A stretch of 5,254 bases of DNA, taken from the NCBI GenBank assembly GCA_011051815.1, contig DRKK01000370.1:1-5254 (forward strand), given 5' to 3'. This DNA comes from Sphingomonadales bacterium (lineage in GTDB: Bacteria > Pseudomonadota > Alphaproteobacteria > Sphingomonadales > Emcibacteraceae). Shown piece by piece: positions 1 through 5,254 of this stretch. Within the stretch, counting starts at the first letter, position 1, and each line of letters opens with the position of its first letter. The notes beneath the pieces are model-generated. The model had not been told where the DNA came from. It did not search any database and saw only the letters and a list, made by a program, of their open reading frames with translations. A program made the translations under genes and the position numbers.

Positions 1-1939
1 AGACTTTCGCCGCATTGGTAATACGGATAGAGGTCCGCCCGCCGCCAAGGTCCACAAACTGGTTCACCTGATAATTATCATAGTTGGAAATAAATCCGGC
101 TAAATTCAGTTTGATACGGTTGTCAAAGAAGCTGCCCTTGAAGCCAATTTCATAGCTGTCCACTGTTTCCTTGTCGAACTCAAGGCCTGCATTGGACGCC
201 AATTCATCTGCGTTGATGAAATCAAGGTTGAAACCACCACTTTTGTAGCCGGATGAATATTTGGCATATATGTTTATATCTTCGGTCACCGCATACATAA
301 AGTTAATAGACGGGGCAAAGAATTTATCCTGTCTTTTATTTACCAGAGGTGAGGGGTTTAAGGGGTCAGGACCCGTGGAACCAATGTTAAATGCCAGAGC
401 ATTTAGCTGAATGAACGGGGCAAGCTGTGCGGCTGCCGCAGGGGAATATAGCCCCACATCTGTTACAGAATCTAAGTCCAACGTTGACCCGATAGGATTA
501 CCATCGGTGCCCGGCAAATTAACAAACGGTGCCGGAATTCCCAGTGGGTGACCGGAAGCCCGACCATCCAATGTCCAGCTTACGTCTTTGTCCTCAATGG
601 AATAACGCATGCCAAAACCGATTTTGAATTTATCAGTGACTTTATAAGTTCCGTTGATATAGGCCGCATAACTGTTGGTGCCAACAATACCAAAATTACT
701 TGTTGCAGAAGCACCCGGAACGCCAAAACCCAAGGTTTGGCGAACAATTTCCTGTAGAGGTCCCGGTACGCCAAATACATCAAAATATCCGGTGAAGAAG
801 TCAGAACCAATGGTTGCATCACGCTGTGTTTCCGCATTTTGATCATAATAATATAGACCAACCATATAGGTCAGATCTTCGTCGTCCGGCGAAATGAACT
901 GAAGCTCTTCGGTGAATTGTTTGTATTTATCGGCAAAGCGGATTTTAACAATATCCAATGTGGAATAATCAGTTTCGTTGGTGTAGACCGCATCGGTTTT
1001 GCGATAACCGGTAATGGATTTAATGGTAAAGCCGTTATCCATCTCATAGTTAATGTCCAAATGACCGCCGTAAACGTCCCGCTTGTCATCCGGGTCTTTG
1101 TTAAATGCAACAACACGCTCTTCCGGAGCGACTTGTACGGGACCAAAAGCGAATGTGTCGGTCAGGGGTTCTGCAACCAATATCAGAGCGTCACTGTTCA
1201 GGCCATCAAAGGAGGCATTGATTTCAAGCTGGTCACTGGCCTGAATACGCAGTTGCGCCCGGTAAGCCAGCGAATCTACCTGCATTAGTTTGTTGCCGGT
1301 AACGGTATTCAGGACATAACCATCCCGGTCGGCCTTTGAAATAGTAAATTTGGTGAAAACCGTATCGGACAGGGGCAGGTTAACCATGCCCTTGAATTCT
1401 GTATAGCCAAGGTTACCCACATCGGCACTTACCTGAGCGGAAAGTTCCTCACCGGGTTTCTTGGTAACCAGATTAATGGCGCCGGCCACGGTGTTTTTAC
1501 CAAACAGGGTACCCTGCGGCCCCCGCAGGACTTCAACCCGTTCCAGATCAAGTAATTCTTGGTTAAGGGCAGGGGATTGTCCCATATAGACACCGTCCAC
1601 ATAGACCCCCACGCGGGCATCAAAGCCAATGTTACGGCTCTGTGCGCCCACACCGCGAATGGTCACGGTGGACCGAAAATCGTTGGATTCACTGATTTGC
1701 AGGTTCGGGATATATTCGGCGATTGATTTCAAATCGCGAACACCCGTCTGGTCAATTTGTTCAGCACCAAGGGCAGACATGGAGATCGGAACGTCCTTCA
1801 TGCGCTCGGATCTTTTTGTCGCCGTCACAACGATGTCTTCAATAATGAAGTCTTCGTCGGCAGATGCGGTGAAACTTGTCGTCGCTGACATTGCGGTGGA
1901 AAGCGCAATGACGGACGAAACTGTGATGAATTTTCTCAT
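1..1939 (-). CDS. TonB-dependent outer-membrane receptor, N-terminal ~646 residues (partial)
   Basis: The frame is open from the ATG at 1939 to the left edge with no internal stop, so the gene is intact here but its 3' end is outside the window. A Shine-Dalgarno GGGAG (1946-1950) sits 6 nt before the ATG. Residues 1-27 look like a signal peptide: MRK, a hydrophobic stretch, then a likely cut after ASA. A TonB-box-like DIVVTATKR follows at 35-43. The plug domain covers about 47-165, with IRGVG (94-98), GVYVDGVYMG (111-120) and the hallmark RVEVLRGPQGTLFGKN (134-149) ending in INLVTKKPGE. The remainder is beta-barrel, with aromatic alternating strands such as YAKYSSGYKSGGFN late in the visible part. 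Members usually run 700-850 residues, so roughly 100-200 are missing. Family knowledge: such receptors move scarce ligands into the periplasm using TonB-ExbBD energy. The ligand cannot be read from the sequence. The divergent symporter suggests a joint uptake route, which is inference. Confidence 0.95.
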   Translation of the reverse strand, partial: MRKFITVSSVIALSTAMSATTSFTASADEDFIIEDIVVTATKRSERMKDVPISMSALGAEQIDQTGVRDLKSIAEYIPNLQISESNDFRSTVTIRGVGAQSRNIGFDARVGVYVDGVYMGQSPALNQELLDLERVEVLRGPQGTLFGKNTVAGAINLVTKKPGEELSAQVSADVGNLGYTEFKGMVNLPLSDTVFTKFTISKADRDGYVLNTVTGNKLMQVDSLAYRAQLRIQASDQLEINASFDGLNSDALILVAEPLTDTFAFGPVQVAPEERVVAFNKDPDDKRDVYGGHLDINYEMDNGFTIKSITGYRKTDAVYTNETDYSTLDIVKIRFADKYKQFTEELQFISPDDEDLTYMVGLYYYDQNAETQRDATIGSDFFTGYFDVFGVPGPLQEIVRQTLGFGVPGASATSNFGIVGTNSYAAYINGTYKVTDKFKIGFGMRYSIEDKDVSWTLDGRASGHPLGIPAPFVNLPGTDGNPIGSTLDLDSVTDVGLYSPAAAAQLAPFIQLNALAFNIGSTGPDPLNPSPLVNKRQDKFFAPSINFMYAVTEDINIYAKYSSGYKSGGFNLDFINADELASNAGLEFDKETVDSYEIGFKGSFFDNRIKLNLAGFISNYDNYQVNQFVDLGGGRTSIRITNAAKV

Positions 1940-1997
1940 GTATTACTCCCGTATTATTTATTATTAAAACTAACGTTTATATTAAAAATCAAAATGC

Positions 1998-2027
1998 ATG
2001 TTAATCCTGAAATAGCCTTATATTCAA
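1998..2027 (-). promoter_or_regulatory. Candidate sigma70-like promoter for the TonB-dependent receptor
   Basis: Read on the minus strand, TTGAAT (2022-2027) and TAACAT (1998-2003) are separated by 18 bp. This would give a leader of about 50 nt before the receptor ATG. Each hexamer matches consensus only partly and the region is AT-rich, so chance matches are likely. An alternative is TTTTCA with TAATAA flanking the palindrome at 2038-2057, which would then lie in the spacer. Confidence 0.25.
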
Positions 2028-2037
2028 GTAATTTATT

Positions 2038-2057
2038 ATGACATTATTGAATGTCAT
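2038..2057. repeat. Perfect 8-4-8 palindrome in the divergent intergenic region (operator candidate)
   Basis: ATGACATT (2038-2045) and AATGTCAT (2050-2057) are exact reverse complements around the spacer ATTG. The element sits near the middle of the 211-bp gap between the divergent receptor and symporter genes. Its right half overlaps a candidate -35 box for the symporter. There is no T-tract and it is short and AT-rich, so it fits a dimeric regulator site better than a terminator. It does not resemble a Fur box. The regulator is unknown and none is encoded in the window. Confidence 0.55.
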
Positions 2058-2075
2058 GAAAAATACGCTTAAAGT
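2047..2075 (+). promoter_or_regulatory. Candidate sigma70-like promoter for the symporter-peroxiredoxin unit
   Basis: TTGAAT (2047-2052) and TAAAGT (2070-2075) are spaced by 17 bp, with a predicted start near 2082 and a leader of about 70 nt. The -35 box overlaps the palindrome at 2038-2057, so a bound regulator could block it. TATAAA strings at 2116-2121 and 2127-2132 are alternative -10 boxes but lack good -35 partners. Confidence 0.3.
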
Positions 2076-2150
2076 CTGAGCCCTGTAATATAGCCGGACA
2101 TGGAAAAACATACAGTATAAAGACGATATAAAAGTCAGAATAGGGAATTA

Positions 2151-3578
2151 ATGTCAAAAGAAACCACCGTGTTGATCGTCTTGGTCATCTATAAAGTTAC
2201 ATTGATTCTGATTGGATTCTGGGCGCAAAAGAGGACCCATAATAATACTGACTTCTTCATTGGCGGGCGAACGCTCGGTCCGTTTGTCGCCTCCATCAGC
2301 TATGCGGCCAGTTCGGCATCGGCCTGGACGATCTTAAGCCTGAGCGCGGCGGCTTTTACCATGGGCATTTCGGTGATCTGGATTTTTCTGGGCCTTATCT
2401 GGGGGCATGGCGCGTCATGGTTCTGGCTTGCGCCGCGTTTGCAAAAAATATCGGCGGAGAAAAACCTGGTCACCGTGACCGACCTTCTGGCGCTGGAGGG
2501 GACGGACAGGACAAGGCGTAATATCCGGTATTTTGCCGCCGCTGTTGTGACATTCTGTTTTGTCTTTTACGTGGCAACGCAGTTTATGGGTGCGGGCAAG
2601 GCATTTGCCACCACATTCGATATGTCCATATCTTCCAGCATAGCCATCGGCGGTGGCATCGTCTTGATTTATACATTATTGGGTGGTTTTTGGGCGGTAA
2701 GCCTCACGGATACCCTGCAAGGCATGTTGATGTTGCTGGCGGCGATTATTCTCCCGGCTATGGCGATGGTGGAAGTCGGCGGCCTGTCGGCTTTCTGGCA
2801 GGGATTAAAGGATGTATCAACGGCAGATCAGATGTCCCTCACCGGTGCCAACGTGGGTTTGATGGCCGGCGGGTTCATCATGGGGACGTTGGCCATGGGC
2901 CTTGGCACATTCGGACAACCTCATTTGCTAACCCGTTTCATGTCAATCCGGGATGCGGCATCGGTCAAGACGGCGCAGAAAATGGCCATCTTCTGGTTTC
3001 TCATCGTTCTTGGTAATATGGTTGTCCTTGGTCTGTGTGGTAAAATTCTGATCTCTGGTCCGCTGGCGGACCCGGAGCGGCTATTTTTCATCATGACCAA
3101 CAATCTAATGCCGACCGTATTGGGCGGTATCTTGCTGGCCGCGGTGCTGAGCGCGATCATGTCAACGGCGGATAGTCAGTTACTGGTCAGTGCCTCGGCT
3201 ATTGCTCATGATATTATGGGCGAACCGGATGAGGGGGAAAGCAGGTTATGGGTGTCCCGGCTGGTGATTAGTCTGTTGTGTGGCACATCGGTTTTGGTGG
3301 CAATTTTCCTGCCGTCGGATATTTTTTCGCGGGTATTATTCGCGTGGGGCGCATTGGGGGCGGCCTTTGGCCCGGTGGTGGTTCTGCGTCTTGGCGGAGT
3401 GCGGCTTAATCCAAAATTCATCCTGCCCGCCATGGTGACGGGGTTGGGGCTGACCATATTCTTTTATTTGCGGCCAAATTCTGTGGGCGATATTCTGGAA
3501 AGGCTTGTGCCGTTCCTGATTTCTTTTATATTGTTATATGCAACTCGAATAAATCAATCAAAAAAGGATAACTTATGA
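2151..3578 (+). CDS. PutP-like sodium:solute symporter (SSS family)
   Basis: This 475-residue, very hydrophobic protein has about 13 predicted membrane segments and is close in length to E. coli PutP (~500). It is an inner-membrane importer expected to couple solute entry to the Na+ gradient (LeuT fold, family knowledge). Family signatures are FFIGGRTLG (35-43), LLGGFWAVSLTDTLQG (176-191), FGQPHLLTRFMSIR (254-267), and AAVLSAIMSTADSQLL (330-345). The last holds Ser338-Thr339, matching the Na2-site Ser340-Thr341 of PutP. In the first core helix the PutP motif around Asp55-Ser57-Gly58-Trp59 reads Ser55-Ala56-Ser57-Ala58-Trp59, so the acidic residue important for Na+ in PutP is absent. This argues against naming it a proline permease; the substrate is unknown. 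The start is supported by AGGGA at 2142-2146, 4 nt before ATG, which is rather close. Its stop overlaps the peroxiredoxin start. Confidence 0.93.
   Translation: MSKETTVLIVLVIYKVTLILIGFWAQKRTHNNTDFFIGGRTLGPFVASISYAASSASAWTILSLSAAAFTMGISVIWIFLGLIWGHGASWFWLAPRLQKISAEKNLVTVTDLLALEGTDRTRRNIRYFAAAVVTFCFVFYVATQFMGAGKAFATTFDMSISSSIAIGGGIVLIYTLLGGFWAVSLTDTLQGMLMLLAAIILPAMAMVEVGGLSAFWQGLKDVSTADQMSLTGANVGLMAGGFIMGTLAMGLGTFGQPHLLTRFMSIRDAASVKTAQKMAIFWFLIVLGNMVVLGLCGKILISGPLADPERLFFIMTNNLMPTVLGGILLAAVLSAIMSTADSQLLVSASAIAHDIMGEPDEGESRLWVSRLVISLLCGTSVLVAIFLPSDIFSRVLFAWGALGAAFGPVVVLRLGGVRLNPKFILPAMVTGLGLTIFFYLRPNSVGDILERLVPFLISFILLYATRINQSKKDNL
3564..3578 (+). promoter_or_regulatory. Peroxiredoxin ribosome binding site and ATGA stop-start overlap
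   Basis: AAGGA (3564-3568) lies inside the last codons of the symporter, 6 nt before the peroxiredoxin ATG (3575-3577). The symporter stop TGA (3576-3578) shares two bases with that ATG. This fixes the peroxiredoxin start and implies one mRNA with probable translational coupling. Confidence 0.85.
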
Positions 3579-4057
3579 CCATAGCTGTTGGTGACAAACT
3601 GCCCGAAGCCACTCTTGTTGAAATGACCGGCGATGGTCCGGTGCCGCGTACCATCGGGGATATTTTCGGGGGCCGCAAGGTTGCGGTTTTTTCCGTACCC
3701 GGTGCCTTTACCCCTACCTGTTCGGCGAAACATTTGCCGGGCTTTATTGAGGCGGCGGATAAATTCAAGGCGGCCGGTGTTGATGAGATTATCTGTATGG
3801 CGGTCAATGATGCCTTTGTTATTGGCGCATGGGGCAAGGCTCAAGGGGCGGACGGTAAGGTCACAATGCTCAGCGATGGCAACGGAGACTTTGTCAAGGC
3901 GCTTGGCCTTGAAATGGATGGGAGAGCCTATAGCATGGGTATGCGCGGACAGCGTTTTTCCATGGTGGTGGAGGACGGGGTGGTCACGGTCCTGAATATT
4001 GAAGGCCCCGGTGAATTCCATGTCTCCAGCGCGGACCATATGCTCGGTCAGCTATAA
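3575..4057 (+). CDS. Prx5/type II peroxiredoxin
   Basis: This 160-residue protein has the usual length of the atypical 2-Cys Prx5 (plant PrxII-like) family, which reduces H2O2 and alkyl hydroperoxides in the cytoplasm. No signal peptide is seen. The active-site motif PGAFTPTCS has Pro42, Thr46 and peroxidatic Cys49. A catalytic arginine is expected at Arg127 in GQRFSMVVEDG (125-135). The only other cysteine is Cys74 in EIICMAVND, 25 residues after Cys49, the same spacing as the second Cys of plant PrxII enzymes. Family knowledge suggests reduction by glutaredoxin/glutathione or thioredoxin. Some bacterial homologues carry a fused glutaredoxin domain; this one ends without it. The gene is co-transcribed with and coupled to the symporter, and a terminator follows 17 nt after its stop. 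The biochemical class is secure, while the reductant and the reason for the coupling are not known. Confidence 0.96.
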   Translation: MTIAVGDKLPEATLVEMTGDGPVPRTIGDIFGGRKVAVFSVPGAFTPTCSAKHLPGFIEAADKFKAAGVDEIICMAVNDAFVIGAWGKAQGADGKVTMLSDGNGDFVKALGLEMDGRAYSMGMRGQRFSMVVEDGVVTVLNIEGPGEFHVSSADHMLGQL

Positions 4058-4074
4058 ACCACAACGATAAAATC

Positions 4075-4104
4075 AGGCGGTCACATATGGGACCGCCTTT
4101 TTTT
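4075..4104 (+). terminator. Rho-independent terminator after the peroxiredoxin
   Basis: AGGCGGTC (4075-4082) and GACCGCCT (4091-4098) form a perfect 8-bp GC-rich stem with an 8-nt loop, followed by a run of T to 4104. The T-run overlaps the stop codon (4103-4105) of the convergent DUF423 gene. In the opposite direction the same stem is followed by TTTT after two bases, so it may also end the minus-strand unit, though more weakly. Confidence 0.92.
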
Positions 4105-4504
4105 ATACTTTTTTCAGGGTCATGGCCACACGGATCAAGTTAAGCCAGGCCAGCATGCTGGACAGGCCACCAAAAGGGATCAGAAATTTAACCGGGTGGT
4201 CCGGGAAAATAGCCATCAAATATAACAGGCCGCTGAACAGGAAAATACCGGCAAGGAACAGCCTGGCTGAAATTTTCAGACGTTTCAGGGCCTTGGCCGG
4301 GTCCAATGCATTTGCCTCAACTACCGGCCAGAGAATGGCACAGCCCAGCAGGGCCAGACTGAGCAGATGGTGGTAAAGGCTGGCCCGGTCAAACAGGTCT
4401 TTGCCCACTTCATCCATATAGGGGGCCAGCGCGTGGGAGCCGGACGCGCCAATGGCAACGGCCAGAAAACCGCTGATAGCGGCAATGATCAGAAGTATTC
4501 TCAT
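4103..4504 (-). CDS. DUF423 (YgdD/UPF0382-like) small inner-membrane protein
   Basis: This is a 133-residue protein with four hydrophobic segments at about 3-22, 44-63, 78-99 and 106-126. Family landmarks visible are GASGSHAL (19-26, usually GAFGAHAL), a YHHLLSLALL stretch (44-53), GIFLFSGLLYLMA (86-98) and IPFGGLSSMLAW (109-120). The length is typical and the frame intact. No biochemical function is established for the family that I can state; a membrane role is all that can be said. The start at 4504 has GAGG (4513-4516) 8 nt upstream. The gene lies 64 nt downstream of the FKBP gene on the same strand, so the two may share a transcript. The gap contains a perfect inverted repeat and a candidate promoter. 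Its stop abuts the bidirectional terminator stem. Confidence 0.9.
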   Translation of the reverse strand: MRILLIIAAISGFLAVAIGASGSHALAPYMDEVGKDLFDRASLYHHLLSLALLGCAILWPVVEANALDPAKALKRLKISARLFLAGIFLFSGLLYLMAIFPDHPVKFLIPFGGLSSMLAWLNLIRVAMTLKKV

Positions 4505-4513
4505 GGGATATTC

Positions 4514-4554
4514 CTCGTATCTATGAGCCTGAAATTAGACACCATAGATACGAG
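4514..4554. repeat. Perfect 12-bp inverted repeat in the DUF423 leader, covering its Shine-Dalgarno
   Basis: CTCGTATCTATG (4514-4525) and CATAGATACGAG (4543-4554) are exact reverse complements separated by 17 nt. On the minus strand the downstream arm ends in GAG of the DUF423 ribosome binding site, so folding of a read-through transcript would hide that site. Neither strand has a T-tract after the stem, so a terminator is unlikely. The arms could instead be two binding sites of a DNA-binding regulator, about 29 bp centre to centre, flanking the candidate -10 box. Confidence 0.7.
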
Positions 4555-4562
4555 AAAAGCAA
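4534..4562 (-). promoter_or_regulatory. Candidate internal promoter for the DUF423 gene
   Basis: On the minus strand TTGCTT (4557-4562) and TCTAAT (4534-4539) are separated by 17 bp. The -10 box matches consensus at five of six bases; the -35 box is weak. Initiation near 4527 would exclude the upstream arm of the inverted repeat from the transcript, leaving the ribosome site free, whereas read-through from the FKBP gene would include both arms. Confidence 0.35.
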
Positions 4563-4568
4563 GATTTG

Positions 4569-5254
4569 TTAATTCACCCGGATCAATTCGACTGTGAAAA
4601 TCAACGTCGCATTGGGTGGAATGGCTCCGGGGGAGCCTTGGGGACCATAGGCCAGATCGGACGGGATGAAAAATTTATACTTCGCGCCTTCTTTCATGAG
4701 CTGTACGCCCTCGGTCCAGCCGGGGATAACCTGATTTAGGCCGAAATCAATAGGTTCGCCCCGATCATAAGAACTGTCGAACTTGGTGCCGTCAATGAGG
4801 GTGCCTTCATAATGAACGCTCACCCGGTCTGTGGCGCGCGGGCTTTTGCCGGTGCCTTCCAGCAGGACTTTATATTGCAGACCGCTTGCGGTGGTGTGAA
4901 CACCGGACTTGCCTTTGTTGTCGGCTAGGAATTTTTCGCCCTCGGCTTTTGCAGCCTTGCTTGCCTGTTCCGCTTCTGCGCGCATGGCGGCTTCTTTTTT
5001 AGCAGCTTCCTCGGCTGTTTCAACGGCAAAAAGCTCAACGGTAAAGATCAGGTCGGCATTGGGCGGGATGGGTCCGCCGCCGGCTTCGCCGTAGGCAAGC
5101 TCTGAAGGAATGGTGAATTTATATTTACTGCCCACATTCATTAACTGCACGCCCTCGGTCCAGCCTTTGATGACCCGGTTGAGCGGGAAGGTGATGGTCT
5201 CGCCCCGTTTGTAGGAGCTGTCGAATATGGTGCCATCCATGAGGGTGCCCTCAT
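4569..5254 (-). CDS. Tandem-domain FKBP-type peptidyl-prolyl cis-trans isomerase (5' partial)
   Basis: The frame runs open to the right edge. The first ATG inside it (5240) is internal, because the codons before it read EGTL in register with the second domain, so the true start is outside the window. Numbering the 227 complete codons from 5252, domain 1 covers 1-76 (its N-terminal strands are missing), an Ala/Glu/Lys-rich probable helical linker covers about 78-118, and domain 2 covers 122-227. Domain 2 shows the FKBP pocket: Tyr148 (HYEG), Phe158-Asp159, Arg164, Phe170, Val175-Ile176, Trp179, Tyr202 and Phe219. Domain 1 keeps the matching residues that are visible, including FDSSYKRGE, VIKGW and AYG. 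Both are therefore predicted active in speeding proline isomerisation in folding proteins. The linker recalls Mip/FkpA helices, so a periplasmic chaperone-isomerase is possible, but no signal sequence is visible. The stop is TAA at 4569-4571. Confidence 0.94.
   Translation of the reverse strand, partial: EGTLMDGTIFDSSYKRGETITFPLNRVIKGWTEGVQLMNVGSKYKFTIPSELAYGEAGGGPIPPNADLIFTVELFAVETAEEAAKKEAAMRAEAEQASKAAKAEGEKFLADNKGKSGVHTTASGLQYKVLLEGTGKSPRATDRVSVHYEGTLIDGTKFDSSYDRGEPIDFGLNQVIPGWTEGVQLMKEGAKYKFFIPSDLAYGPQGSPGAIPPNATLIFTVELIRVN
4705..5165 (-). repeat. In-frame duplication of the FKBP domain (direct DNA repeats at 444-bp offset)
   Basis: A 17-bp identical block occurs at 4705-4721 and 5149-5165, exactly 444 bp (148 codons) apart. 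It encodes the shared GWTEGVQL region. A second block, 4797-4810 against 5241-5254, differs at one base and has the same offset. The frame and spacing show the two isomerase domains arose by internal duplication or are kept similar by exchange. It is part of the gene, not a mobile repeat. Confidence 0.75.

Noticed and set aside
917..1288. Plus-strand open frame of 123 codons inside the receptor gene
   Set aside because: It is antisense to clearly coding receptor sequence, has no recognisable motif and no convincing ribosome site.
1629..1967. Plus-strand open frame spanning the start of the receptor gene
   Set aside because: It lies opposite the signal peptide and plug coding region and its composition is explained by the receptor frame.
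1955..1990. AACGTT-centred palindromic core as a LacI-type operator near the receptor start
   Set aside because: Only the six central bases are symmetric; flanking bases do not match, which is expected by chance in AT-rich DNA.
3554..4039. Minus-strand open frame of 161 codons opposite the peroxiredoxin
   Set aside because: It mirrors the codon pattern of a confidently identified enzyme and shows no family features; it would also run into the symporter end.
4514..4554. Inverted repeat as the FKBP gene terminator
   Set aside because: No T-tract follows the stem on either strand and the stem is not GC-rich.
5238..5240. ATG at 5240 as the start of the FKBP gene
   Set aside because: The upstream codons read EGTL in frame, matching EGTLIDG of the second domain, so this Met is internal and a start here would give a broken first domain.
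1..5254. Mobile element, CRISPR array, phage or defence island
   Set aside because: No transposase, integrase, regular short repeats, tRNA-adjacent site or toxin-antitoxin-like pair was seen; all genes are intact or cut only by the window edges.

Overview
The window looks like ordinary chromosomal DNA from a Gram-negative proteobacterium. An outer-membrane TonB-dependent receptor with the proximal sequence DIVVTATKR, a Prx5-type peroxiredoxin, a DUF423 membrane protein and a tandem FKBP protein fit a marine-type alphaproteobacterium best. That placement is an inference from protein style and is not proven. I see no phage, insertion sequence, CRISPR array, tRNA or rRNA.

Layout. (1) Positions 1-1939, minus strand, hold the first ~646 codons of a TonB-dependent receptor. 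The frame is open without a break and runs off the left edge, so the C-terminal barrel strands are missing. (2) Positions 1940-2150 are an AT-rich divergent intergenic region with a perfect 8-4-8 palindrome (2038-2057) and candidate promoters pointing both ways. (3) Positions 2151-3578, plus strand, encode a PutP-like sodium:solute symporter. It overlaps by an ATGA junction (4 nt) with (4) a Prx5/type II peroxiredoxin at 3575-4057. A strong intrinsic terminator (4075-4104) closes this two-gene unit. (5) Positions 4103-4504, minus strand, encode a four-helix DUF423 protein converging on that terminator. (6) Positions 4569-5254, minus strand, hold a protein with two FKBP-type prolyl isomerase domains, whose 5' end lies beyond the right edge. 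A perfect 12-bp inverted repeat lies in the 64-nt gap between the FKBP and DUF423 genes and covers the DUF423 Shine-Dalgarno.

How the genes may work together. The receptor and symporter are divergent around one shared control region, so they may form an uptake route across the outer and then the inner membrane for the same unidentified solute. The peroxiredoxin is translationally coupled to the symporter, but no biochemical link is evident. The FKBP and DUF423 genes are probably a separate housekeeping pair.

I did not find a clearly new biological system. The best leads are the two inverted repeats in control regions, the substituted Na+-site residue of the symporter, and the symporter-peroxiredoxin coupling.
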